Positions 5,673 to 13,684 of a stretch of 15,317 nucleotides of DNA are shown piece after piece (the stretch's first letter is position 1; each line of letters opens with the position of its first letter). Where the stretch lies: assembly GCA_964502525.1 (NCBI GenBank), contig CAZCXH010000120.1:1-15317 (forward strand), in the 5' to 3' direction. The translations under genes were made by a program, and so were the position numbers. Source of the DNA: DATLYB01 sp964502525 (GTDB lineage: Bacteria > Bacteroidota > Bacteroidia > Chitinophagales > CAIOSU01). The notes below the pieces were generated by a model that saw nothing but the letters and a program-made list of their open reading frames with translations, ran no database searches and was not told the origin of the DNA.

Positions 5673-6573
5673 GTTATTCATCTTCATACTGTGCCTTTTA
5701 GCCGGCTGCGGGCAAGGCACCGCCCCTTCCGACACGCCAACAACCGGACATATTAAAATCAGCGTTGACGAAACATTCATGCCCATCGTTGACAGCGAGC
5801 TGAATGTTTTTCACAGCCTGTATAAGTATGCGGTGGTCACCCCTTCCTACGTTCCCGAGGCTGACGCCATCAAAGATCTGCTGGATGATTCCGCAAGAAT
5901 TGCAATAGTGACGCGCGAGCTGACCAAAGAGGAAACCGGATATTTTGAAAGCCTGAAGCTGTTCCCCAAAACGCTCAAAGTCGCCACCGATGCCATCGCA
6001 TTGATAACGCATCCTGAAAACCCCGATACGGCAATCACCATGCCGCAGCTTCAGCAGTTGTTTTCCGGAGAGGTGAATAGCTGGAAAATTCTCAATCCCA
6101 AAAGCGAACTGACCGGCATGATGGTTATTTTTGACAATAAAAATTCCAGCACCGCGCGATACATCAAAGAGAAATTCAATACCGACCTGCCGTCATACAC
6201 TTACGCAGTGAACAACAACCCCGAAGTGATCAACTACGTTGCCGGACACAAAGAGGCCCTTGGCGTGATCGGTGTCAACTGGATAAGCGACAGCGCTGAT
6301 TCCACCGCCATTGATTTCCTGAAGAGGATAAAAGTGATGCGCATCATCAGCGACTCAACCGACATGCGCGGCAAGCAGCCCTACCAGGCTTACATTGCGC
6401 AGGGCACTTACCCCCTCACGCGCTCCATTTACATCGTCAACCGCGAGGCAAGAAGCGGATTAGGCACGGGGTTTGCGTCATTCATGGCAAGTGATAAAGG
6501 TCAGCGCATTATATTAAAATCCGGCCTGTTGCCGGCAACAATGCCCGTAAGGATTGTTGGATTTAAAAATTAA
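5659..6573 (+). CDS. PstS-like substrate-binding lipoprotein
   Basis: This 304-residue protein is a periplasmic-binding-protein fold of the PstS (phosphate-binding, PBP-like) family. A lipoprotein signal at 1-17 ends in the lipobox LLAGC, with C17 the lipid-anchored residue. Family landmarks are IAIVTRELTKEE (81-92), DAIALITHP (111-119), QLQQLFSGEVNSW (130-142), NSSTARYIKEKF (162-173), ALGVIGVNW (200-208) and FMASDKGQRIILKSGLLP (275-292). ATG at 5659 was preferred to the TTG nine bases upstream; it overlaps the previous gene by 14 bases. The glycine/serine loop that usually helps hold phosphate early in PstS is replaced by PSYVPEADAI, and the RxDGSGT loop by FDNKNSST, so phosphate binding is doubtful. 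No pstC, pstA or pstB gene is nearby; instead it follows exbB-exbD-exbD-tonB. A role as an envelope binding or sensing partner of that system is inference. Confidence 0.82.
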   Translation: MKTGKLFIFILCLLAGCGQGTAPSDTPTTGHIKISVDETFMPIVDSELNVFHSLYKYAVVTPSYVPEADAIKDLLDDSARIAIVTRELTKEETGYFESLKLFPKTLKVATDAIALITHPENPDTAITMPQLQQLFSGEVNSWKILNPKSELTGMMVIFDNKNSSTARYIKEKFNTDLPSYTYAVNNNPEVINYVAGHKEALGVIGVNWISDSADSTAIDFLKRIKVMRIISDSTDMRGKQPYQAYIAQGTYPLTRSIYIVNREARSGLGTGFASFMASDKGQRIILKSGLLPATMPVRIVGFKN

Positions 6574-6593
6574 CATTTAAAATAAAAACATCA

Positions 6594-8210
6594 ATGAGAT
6601 TTAAGTTTCATAACGGCAGGTTCGGCATTTTGATCCTCCTGCCGCTTTTGTTATCCCTTGAGAATGCCGCTTCCCAAACCATCCAGGATGCGATGGACGC
6701 CCTGCGCTATGAGCATCCTGAAAAAGCAAAAAGCATTTTGCTGAAAACGCTTGCCGCCAATCCTGCCGATGCGGAAGCAAATTACAGGCTGGGCAATTTG
6801 TATTACTCGATGGGAAAGAGGGACTCGGCTTCGTACTATTTCCAAAAGGGAATCAATCCGAATGATAAAGTGAATTACAACTTTGCGGGCTTGGGCAAGC
6901 TGGCGCTGGATGATAAAAACGAAACGCTGGCGCAGGAATACTTCAGCAAGCTGATTTCAAACGGGAAATCAAGGGACCCCAAGGCTTACACCCTGGTTGC
7001 CGATGCTTACTTCAATTCAAAGCTGAAAGACGTGAAAAGAGGGCTTGAAATGGCTGAAAAAGCCACCTCGCTGGATATTAAAAATGTCGAGGCGCAGTTA
7101 TTAAAAGCGCAGATATACCAGGCCGTGCCTGACGCGGGAAAAGCCGTAACCAGCTACGAATACGCCATCGAAGCCGACCCCAGGCTGGCGTATGCCTACA
7201 TGAAAATCGGCCAGATTTATATGAGTGCGAAAAACTATGAATTGGCTCACCAGCATTTATTAAAGGGCAACGAGGTTAACCCCGAGTTCATCCCCATGTA
7301 CAGGGAGCTTGCCGAGTTCAATTTCTACGCAAAGAATTACCATGAAGCGGTGAATCTTCAGAAAAAATACATTGACAAGGCGGGGCAAACGGTTGACAAC
7401 CTCACCAAATATGCCAAGTACCTGTTCATGAACAAAGACTATGATAACACGGTGAAAGTGATCAAAACCATCATGCAGCAGGATTCATCCGATGTAATCA
7501 TGAGCAGGCTCATAGGATATTCCGCTTTTGAAGAGGGGAAATATGCGGAAGGTTTGGATTTCATGAAAAATTTCTTTGATAAAGCCGACACCTCCAAGGT
7601 TATCGGCAGCGACTATGCTTACTATGGCAAGCTCCTTGCGAAAAACGGCAAGGATTCGCTGGCCGTGGTTTTCCTTGCCCGAGCCATCGCAATGGAACCT
7701 GAAAATGCCGACCTCTATTATGACCTTGCCATGGCGTTTTATTCTCAAAAAAAATATGTTGAGTCCGCTGCCGTGATGGAAAAGATGCTGATGCACAAAA
7801 CCGCCACCTCGCAGGATTATTACCAACTGGGCAAAGCCTATTACTACGGCCAGGATTTCGCCCATGCCGACACCGCATTCATGAAAGTGACGGAAATGCA
7901 GCCTTCCGCGCCTGTGGGATATCTGTGGCGGGCGCGATGCAATTCGCAGCTTGACCCCGAATCTGACAAGGGATTAGCCCTTCCTTATTATCAAAAATTT
8001 GTTGAATTAGCCACCGATGCCGTTAAATATAAGGATGACCTTGTTCAGGCCTATTCCTACTTCGGATATTATTACGCAGTCATCAAAGATGACATGAAGG
8101 AAGGGGAGAAGGCATGGAAAAAGGTGAAGGAATTAGACCCTCAGAACGAGAAGGCTAAAGAATTTTTCAAATATCTCGCCAGCCTGAAAAATCCGCCTCC
8201 TAAGAACTAA
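6594..8210 (+). CDS. Exported tetratricopeptide-repeat protein
   Basis: This 538-residue protein carries a Sec signal peptide (basic 1-9, hydrophobic 10-22, probable cut after AAS at 27). Helical TPR units then run from about 38 to 525. Clear ones are 61-90 (AEANYRLGNLYYSMGKRDSA core), 197-230 (LAYAYMKIGQIYMSAKNYELA), 371-402 (NADLYYDLAMAFYSQKKYVES), 406-437 and 485-518 (QAYSYFGYYYAVIKDD onward). No catalytic domain is present, so it is probably a periplasmic or outer-membrane-facing scaffold binding other proteins. It starts 20 bases after the PstS-like gene and is the last gene of the plus-strand cluster. The ATG at 6594 is right for the signal peptide. Its link with TonB is by position only; large TPR proteins in this spot are, as far as I recall, common in related Bacteroidota. 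Confidence 0.88.
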   Translation: MRFKFHNGRFGILILLPLLLSLENAASQTIQDAMDALRYEHPEKAKSILLKTLAANPADAEANYRLGNLYYSMGKRDSASYYFQKGINPNDKVNYNFAGLGKLALDDKNETLAQEYFSKLISNGKSRDPKAYTLVADAYFNSKLKDVKRGLEMAEKATSLDIKNVEAQLLKAQIYQAVPDAGKAVTSYEYAIEADPRLAYAYMKIGQIYMSAKNYELAHQHLLKGNEVNPEFIPMYRELAEFNFYAKNYHEAVNLQKKYIDKAGQTVDNLTKYAKYLFMNKDYDNTVKVIKTIMQQDSSDVIMSRLIGYSAFEEGKYAEGLDFMKNFFDKADTSKVIGSDYAYYGKLLAKNGKDSLAVVFLARAIAMEPENADLYYDLAMAFYSQKKYVESAAVMEKMLMHKTATSQDYYQLGKAYYYGQDFAHADTAFMKVTEMQPSAPVGYLWRARCNSQLDPESDKGLALPYYQKFVELATDAVKYKDDLVQAYSYFGYYYAVIKDDMKEGEKAWKKVKELDPQNEKAKEFFKYLASLKNPPPKN

Positions 8211-8224
8211 GGGCGGTTTCATCC

Positions 8225-8237
8225 CCGGCTTTGCCGG
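8225..8237. terminator. Weak hairpin in the convergent TPR-hydrolase gap
   Basis: CCGGC (8225-8229) and GCCGG (8233-8237) can pair around a TTT loop in the 30-base gap between two convergent stop codons. The position suits a terminator for both directions, but the stem has only five pairs and no T-run follows on either strand. Confidence 0.3.
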
Positions 8238-8240
8238 CAC

Positions 8241-9158
8241 TCAGGCCTGAATCGTCAACAGAAACTCCCTGACGTCATGGTAAGCCTGCATCGCCTCCCC
8301 TGACACTTTCGGAGTGTTGAAGAACCCGTGAAACAGTTGCGTGTATTCTTTGTAAACAACAGTGTTGCCGGCATCTTTCAGTTTAGCGGAATAGGCAATG
8401 CCATCATCAATCAGCGGATCAAATTCGGCAGTAAGGATGAATGCCGGTGGCATGCCTGAAAAATTCCTTTCATAGATGGGTGATACGCTGGGGTGGCACT
8501 GATCTTCTTTCCGGGGCGTATATTGCTGCTGAAACCAGAACACAACATCCTTCGTGAGCAGATACCCTTCCCCGTTTCTGGTGACGGATGGGTTATTCAG
8601 TTTGCCGTCAATCCAGGGATACACCATTATCTGCGCGACCAGCGGGATGTTTTCCCGCTTGCAGCGGTGCGCCATGCATGCCGCGAGATTGCCGCCAGCG
8701 CTGTCTCCGCACACGATGATCCGGGAAGCGTCACCACCATGCTGTTCAATATTCCTTCTTGTCCATTGAATGGCAGTGAAGGCGTCTTCATGCGCTGCCG
8801 GAAAAGTGTATTCAGGAGCCAGGCGGTAATCCACCGCCACTATGATGCACTTATTCATCGCGCACAGCCTGCGGCACACGAGGTCATGGGAGCTTAATCC
8901 GTAAAGCACGAATCCACCGCCATGATAATAGATGATTACCCGTTGGTTTTTCTCCGGGGAGTTGTTATAGATGCGAACCGGAACGCCATCAGCGCTGCCA
9001 TTGATTACGGTTGCGATGGAAATTTTTTCATCGAACAGAAACGAACCGAGGCGCGCAGAAACCTCAGCATTCCTGCGCATAACGGAAAGTTTTTCGCCTG
9101 GGTTGAAAGGCTTGCGGATCTTCCCGAAGAGAAGAACCGTTTTTACTTTCCAGTTCAT
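8241..9158 (-). CDS. Alpha/beta hydrolase, hormone-sensitive-lipase-like esterase
   Basis: This 305-residue carboxylesterase belongs to the hormone-sensitive-lipase group (family IV, AB_hydrolase_3). Numbered from the ATG at 9158, the oxyanion-hole motif HGGG is at 79-82, the nucleophile is S153 in GDSAGG (151-156), the acid is D247 in AEFDPL, and the histidine is H277 in FHGFF. YRLAPE (111-116) is also typical. All catalytic residues are present, so the enzyme should be active on short acyl esters; the substrate is unknown. No signal peptide is visible, so it is probably cytoplasmic. A TTG 33 bases upstream (9191) would add 11 residues, but those codons lie in the heptamer repeat and do not look like protein, so the ATG is preferred. 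It follows rpoC on the same strand after 109 bases and could be read through from it. Confidence 0.9.
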   Translation of the reverse strand: MNWKVKTVLLFGKIRKPFNPGEKLSVMRRNAEVSARLGSFLFDEKISIATVINGSADGVPVRIYNNSPEKNQRVIIYYHGGGFVLYGLSSHDLVCRRLCAMNKCIIVAVDYRLAPEYTFPAAHEDAFTAIQWTRRNIEQHGGDASRIIVCGDSAGGNLAACMAHRCKRENIPLVAQIMVYPWIDGKLNNPSVTRNGEGYLLTKDVVFWFQQQYTPRKEDQCHPSVSPIYERNFSGMPPAFILTAEFDPLIDDGIAYSAKLKDAGNTVVYKEYTQLFHGFFNTPKVSGEAMQAYHDVREFLLTIQA

Positions 9159-9160
9159 TG

Positions 9161-9268
9161 GGTATTGAGCATCTGGAATTGGTGAACTCAATACTCGATA
9201 CTTGGATATTGAGTGTGAAAGATGGATAAAACGGGAGTTTCAATACTTAATACCCGGTACCAAATACT
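9161..9268. repeat. Degenerate heptamer repeats, rpoC-hydrolase spacer
   Basis: Two blocks of 7-base units flank about 24 bases of ordinary sequence. In the right block CAATACT (9241), TAATACC (9248), CGGTACC (9255) and AAATACT (9262) are in perfect phase and reach the first base of the rpoC stop codon. In the left block CAATACT (9189) and CGATACT (9196) are followed by weaker units to 9216. Units in the opposite orientation (GGTATTG at 9161, GGAATTG at 9175) lie before them. CTCAATA (9187-9193) and TATTGAG (9207-9213) can pair. No convincing rho-independent terminator for rpoC is seen here. Confidence 0.65.
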
Positions 9269-12200
9269 CACTCTGCTTCTACCTTCTTCGACAATTCCTT
9301 CTTCATCTTGGACTGCTTCTCCTCTTCTTTGGTAAGTTTCATCCTTTCCAATTCTTCCTTCGATCCTACAATCAGCTTGTCCCAATCAGGGAGTCCCGTG
9401 CCTGCGGGTATCTTGTGCCCAACGATCACATTTTCCTTCAATCCGATGAGGGTGTCTTCGGAAGCTGCGATGGATGCTGTGCTGAGCACCTTCGTGGTTT
9501 CCTGGAACGAGGCTGCTGATATCCAGCTCTTCGTGCCGAGCGAAGCGCGCGTGATTCCCTGCAGCAGCGGGTATGACGTAGCCGGCACGGCATCCCTGAT
9601 TTCAATGAGCTTCTTGTCGTTCCTCCTCAGCGATGAATTTTCTTCGCGGAATTGACGCACGGTGACAATCTGCCCCACCTTCAGGCTGGTGGAATCACCG
9701 GCATTGGTCACCACCTTTTTGTCGTAGATGCTGTCATTCTCCTCGATGAAATCGAATTTGTCAACTGCATCATCTTCGAGGAAGTGCGTATCGCCCGCGT
9801 CAACGATCACCACCTTGCGCATCATCCTGCGCACAATGGTTTCGATGTGCTTGTCATTGATCTTAACGCCCTGCAGGCGGTAAACTTCCTGGATTTCATT
9901 CACAAGGTATCCCTGCACGGCAGAGGGTCCCTTGATGGCGAGGATGTCGTTTGGCGTAATCGCTCCATCGGAAAGCGGTGATCCCGCGCGGATGAAGTCG
10001 TTTTCCTGAACGAGAATGTGCTTTGTAAGCGGAACCAGGTACTTTTTCTGCGTTCCGTCCTTAGCTTCAATGGTGATTTCCCTGTTGCCCCTCTTGATGC
10101 CGCCAAAACTCACCACACCGTCAATTTCCGACACCACGGCAGGGTTAACCGGGTTTCTCGCTTCAAACAATTCGGTAACGCGAGGCAAGCCGCCTGTAAT
10201 GTCGCGCACCTTGCCGATAACGCGCGGAATTTTGACGAGCACCTTGCCCGCTTCCACCTCTTCGTTATCATTTACCACCACATGCGCTCCTACCGGTATG
10301 CTGTAGGTTCTCATCTCTTCCTTTTTGCCTATGATATTGATGGAAGGGATTTTCCTCTTGTCGCGCGATTCAATGATCACCTTTTCGCGGTGACCGGTTT
10401 GTTCATCGGCTTCTTCCCTGAATGTAACGCCTTCCGTGATGTTGTCGAACTTCACTTTCCCGGTCATTTCGGATAGAATCACAGCGTTGAAAGGATCCCA
10501 TGTGCAAAACACGTCTCCCTTGCTGACTTTCGCGCCATCCTTGACAAGCAGCACCGATCCGTATGGAACGTTGTTGGTACTCAGGTTCTTACCGGTCTTC
10601 GGATCATTAATTTTTATTTCACCTGTTCTGCCAATGATCTTTGTTTGCTTTTCACCGGTTTCCGTTTCGCTCTTTACGGTTTTCACTCCGTCAAATTCAA
10701 GAACGCCATCGAACTTGGCCTGCAACTGCGATTCAGTGGCAACGTTGCCCGCAACACCGCCCACGTGGAATGTACGGAGGGTAAGCTGCGTGCCAGGCTC
10801 ACCGATGGACTGTGCTGCAATGATGCCGACCGCGTCACCTTTCTGAGCCATGCGGTTGGAAGCAAGATTTCTTCCATAGCATTTTACGCATACGCCTTGC
10901 CTCGTTTCGCACGTAAGCACGGATCGTATTTCAACGGTTTCAATGGATGAGTTTTCAATTTGCGTTGCGATGGTTTCGTCAATTTCCTGCCCGGCTTTCA
11001 CGATGGGCTTTCCGGTAACGGGATCTTCAATATCATACAGAGAAACACGCCCGAGGATGCGGTCATAAAGAGGTTCTACCACCTCCTCGTTGTCTTTCAA
11101 TGCCGATGTTGAAATTCCCCTCAGCGTTCCGCAATCTTCTTCCGTGATAACTACATCCTGTGCCACGTCAACAAGCCTTCTGGTGAGATAGCCGGCATCA
11201 GCGGTTTTCAGCGCGGTGTCGGCAAGACCTTTGCGCGCACCGTGCGTGGAGATGAAGTATTCCAACACCGACAAGCCTTCCTTGAGGTTAGCGAGAATCG
11301 GGTTCTCGATAATTTCAGCACCGGTGGAGCCGGACTTTCTCGGCTTCTGCATAAGACCTCTCATTCCGCCCAACTGGCGGATCTGCTCCTTGGAACCGCG
11401 AGCTCCGGAATCAAGCATCATATACACGGAATTGAATCCGCCCTGATCGTTTTTCAGATGCTCAAGGACAGTTTCGGTCAGCTTGGTATTTACCCTTGTC
11501 CAGATATCAATGATCTGGTTGTAGCGTTCGTTGTTGGTGATGAAGCCGTGCTCGTAATTTTCCATCACCTGGTCAACTTCTTTCTGCGCCTTTTCAAGAA
11601 GGGTGGTTTTTTCCTTGGGCACGATGAGATCAGTAAGATTGAAAGACAACCCTCCCCGGAACGCCCACCTGAACCCGAGGTTCTTGATTTCATCCAGGAA
11701 CTGAGCGGCTCTCGGAACGTTGGTTTGCGCGATAATAAAAGTGATAACTTGTCCGAGGGCTTTCTTTGTGAGAAGTTTGTCAATATAACCTGCTTGCTCA
11801 GGAACAGCTTCATTGAACAATACTCTTCCAACGGTTGTTTCAATAAGTTTTTCTTCAAATTCGTCTTGTTCAGTCTTTATTTTTGCCCTCAACCTGACGA
11901 AGGCATGGAGATCAAGCTTTCCTTCATTGAAAGCGATTATCACTTCTTCCTTTGAATAGAATGCTTTTCCTTCCCCGCGCACTTTTTCTTTTCCAACGCT
12001 CTTCCTTCCTTTCGTGAGATAGTAAAGCCCAAGCACCATGTCCTGCGATGGAAGGGTGATGGGCGAGCCGTTCTGCGGATTGAGAATGTTGTGCGCTGAA
12101 AGCATCAGCAGTTGCGCTTCCAGAATAGCTGCGTAGCTCAACGGGACATGCACCGCCATCTGGTCACCGTCAAAGTCAGCGTTGAATGCCGTGCAAACAA

Positions 12201-13614
12201 GCGGATGCAGTTGGATGGCTTTGCCTTCGATCAGTTTCGGCTGAAATGCCTGGATACTGAGCCTGTGCAGGGTAGGGGCGCGATTCAGCAATACAGGGTG
12301 ACCTTTCAGAATATTTTCCAATATATCCCAGATAACAGGCTCCTTGCGGTCCACCAGTTTCTTTGCTGACTTTACGGTTTTTACTATCCCTCTTTCAATC
12401 AGCTTGCGGATAATGAATGGCTTGAACAGTTCGGCAGCCATGTCTTTCGGCAAGCCGCATTCGTGGAGATTCAGTTCAGGACCTACAACGATAACTGAAC
12501 GACCTGAATAGTCAACGCGCTTTCCAAGCAGGTTTTGACGGAAGCGTCCCTGCTTTCCTTTCAGAATGTCGCTGAGCGATTTCAATGCCCGTCCGCCTTC
12601 AGCTTTCACGGCATTTGATTTCCTTGAATTATCGAACAGGGAGTCAACAGCTTCCTGCAACATGCGTTTCTCATTGCGGAGGATCACTTCAGGAGCCTTG
12701 ATTTCGATGAGCCGCTTCAAACGGTTGTTGCGGATTATCACCCTGCGGTAGAGGTCATTCAGATCAGAGCTTGCGAAACGGCCGCCATCGAGCGGAACCA
12801 GCGGACGCAATTCCGGTGGAACGACCGGCAGGTATTGCACGATCATCCATTCGGGCTTGTTTTCCGTATGCTGATTCGCTTCGCGGAATGATTCAACCAC
12901 GCTAAGCCTTTTGAGCGCTTCCGCCTTTCTTTGCTGCGATGTTTCTGTGGCTGCTGCATTGCGCAACTGGTAAGACAGATCGTCAAGCTTGATGCGCGTG
13001 AGCAAGTCCTTCACTGCATCTGCGCCCATCCTCGCGATAAACTTGTTCGGGTCTGCATCATCGAGGTGCTGATTTTCCTTGGGAAGCTTTTCGAGGATTT
13101 CCAGGTATTCTTCTTCGGTAAGCAGCGACAGGTTTTCAATCTTGTTGCCCTTCACATCGGTGAACTCGGAAGCCGCACCGATCTGGATCACCACAAACCT
13201 TTCGTAGTAAACAATGGATTCCAACTTTTTGGAGGATACTCCAAGCAGGTAACCGATTTTATTGGGCAGCGATTTGAAATACCAGATATGCACCACCGGC
13301 ACCACAAGTTTGATGTGCCCGATGCGCTCTCTTCTCACTTTTTTCTCCGTCACTTCCACACCACAGCGGTCGCACACGATGCCTTTGTAACGGATGCGTT
13401 TATATTTTCCGCAGTAACATTCAAAATCCTTGGTGGGGCCGAAAATCCTTTCGCAGAACAAGCCGTCCATTTCAGGCTTGTAGGTGCGGTAGTTGATGGT
13501 TTCCGGCTTTTTTATTTCACCGTAAGACTTCTCCAGGATGTCATCGGGAGAGGCGAGTCTCAGAATGATCTTGGAAAAATTCGGGTTGAATTTGTTTTGT
13601 TTTGCAAATGGCAT
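9268..13614 (-). CDS. rpoC: RNA polymerase beta' subunit
   Basis: This is a complete 1448-residue beta' subunit, which with beta forms the catalytic core of RNA polymerase. The N-terminal zinc site uses C66, C68, C81 and C84 (CYCGKYKR and CDRC). The clamp and lid region follows. The active-site NADFDGDQMAVH is at about 477-488, its three aspartates holding the catalytic magnesium. The bridge helix is near 730-760 (GARGSKEQIRQLGGMRGLM core), and the trigger loop near 785-815 (THGARKGLADTALKTADAGY). The second zinc site is formed by C in EEDCGTLRG plus the three in CETRQGVCVKC. The C-terminus is a charged Lys/Glu tail (EEEKQSKMKKELSKKVEAE). Length and the MPFAKQNKFNPNFSKI start fit Bacteroidota RpoC. 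It lies 70 bases after rpoB, in the usual rpoB-rpoC order. Confidence 0.99.
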   Translation of the reverse strand: MPFAKQNKFNPNFSKIILRLASPDDILEKSYGEIKKPETINYRTYKPEMDGLFCERIFGPTKDFECYCGKYKRIRYKGIVCDRCGVEVTEKKVRRERIGHIKLVVPVVHIWYFKSLPNKIGYLLGVSSKKLESIVYYERFVVIQIGAASEFTDVKGNKIENLSLLTEEEYLEILEKLPKENQHLDDADPNKFIARMGADAVKDLLTRIKLDDLSYQLRNAAATETSQQRKAEALKRLSVVESFREANQHTENKPEWMIVQYLPVVPPELRPLVPLDGGRFASSDLNDLYRRVIIRNNRLKRLIEIKAPEVILRNEKRMLQEAVDSLFDNSRKSNAVKAEGGRALKSLSDILKGKQGRFRQNLLGKRVDYSGRSVIVVGPELNLHECGLPKDMAAELFKPFIIRKLIERGIVKTVKSAKKLVDRKEPVIWDILENILKGHPVLLNRAPTLHRLSIQAFQPKLIEGKAIQLHPLVCTAFNADFDGDQMAVHVPLSYAAILEAQLLMLSAHNILNPQNGSPITLPSQDMVLGLYYLTKGRKSVGKEKVRGEGKAFYSKEEVIIAFNEGKLDLHAFVRLRAKIKTEQDEFEEKLIETTVGRVLFNEAVPEQAGYIDKLLTKKALGQVITFIIAQTNVPRAAQFLDEIKNLGFRWAFRGGLSFNLTDLIVPKEKTTLLEKAQKEVDQVMENYEHGFITNNERYNQIIDIWTRVNTKLTETVLEHLKNDQGGFNSVYMMLDSGARGSKEQIRQLGGMRGLMQKPRKSGSTGAEIIENPILANLKEGLSVLEYFISTHGARKGLADTALKTADAGYLTRRLVDVAQDVVITEEDCGTLRGISTSALKDNEEVVEPLYDRILGRVSLYDIEDPVTGKPIVKAGQEIDETIATQIENSSIETVEIRSVLTCETRQGVCVKCYGRNLASNRMAQKGDAVGIIAAQSIGEPGTQLTLRTFHVGGVAGNVATESQLQAKFDGVLEFDGVKTVKSETETGEKQTKIIGRTGEIKINDPKTGKNLSTNNVPYGSVLLVKDGAKVSKGDVFCTWDPFNAVILSEMTGKVKFDNITEGVTFREEADEQTGHREKVIIESRDKRKIPSINIIGKKEEMRTYSIPVGAHVVVNDNEEVEAGKVLVKIPRVIGKVRDITGGLPRVTELFEARNPVNPAVVSEIDGVVSFGGIKRGNREITIEAKDGTQKKYLVPLTKHILVQENDFIRAGSPLSDGAITPNDILAIKGPSAVQGYLVNEIQEVYRLQGVKINDKHIETIVRRMMRKVVIVDAGDTHFLEDDAVDKFDFIEENDSIYDKKVVTNAGDSTSLKVGQIVTVRQFREENSSLRRNDKKLIEIRDAVPATSYPLLQGITRASLGTKSWISAASFQETTKVLSTASIAASEDTLIGLKENVIVGHKIPAGTGLPDWDKLIVGSKEELERMKLTKEEEKQSKMKKELSKKVEAE

Positions 13615-13622
13615 TTATCCTT

Positions 13623-13650
13623 AGTTTAAAGTTTAATGTCTAAAGTTTAA
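13623..13650. repeat. Four tandem heptamers in front of rpoC
   Basis: On the plus strand AGTTTAA occurs at 13623, 13630 and 13644, with TGTCTAA at 13637, all in one 7-base phase. Read in the direction of transcription (minus strand) the array lies 8 bases upstream of the rpoC start codon. The minus-strand leader also has AAGGA three bases from the ATG, probably too close to act as a Shine-Dalgarno site. The 18 bases 13630-13647 recur exactly, in opposite orientation, at 4553-4570. Confidence 0.85.
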
Positions 13651-13682
13651 ACCTGTCAGGTTTTTAAAACCTGACAGGTTTA
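13648..13682. repeat. Long perfect palindrome between rpoB and rpoC
   Basis: Bases 13648-13682 form a perfect inverted repeat with 17-base arms around a single central T (13665). Each half contains its own odd palindrome: AACCTGTCAGGTT at 13650-13662 and AACCTGACAGGTT at 13668-13680. The transcript could fold as one long hairpin or two short ones. It starts 3 bases after the rpoB stop on the minus strand. It lacks a following T-run and sits inside an essential operon, so it is unlikely to be a full terminator. I recall similar AACCTGwCAGGTT elements in intergenic DNA of other Bacteroidota, but cannot check this here. Confidence 0.9.
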
Positions 13683-13684
13683 TG

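Noticed and set aside
11242..11955. 237-codon plus-strand open frame opposite the middle of rpoC
   Set aside because: Antisense shadow of rpoC with no recognisable protein features.
12931..13629. 232-codon open frame on the plus strand opposite the start of rpoC
   Set aside because: It lies wholly antisense to a certain gene and reads as a shadow of rpoC codon usage; no domain or membrane pattern is seen.
13648..13682. Palindrome read as a rho-independent terminator of rpoB
   Set aside because: No T-run follows in the direction of transcription, and full termination would block the essential rpoC gene downstream.
13623..13682. CRISPR-like array from the regular repeats near rpoC
   Set aside because: Units are 7 bases with no spacers between them and no cas genes are present.
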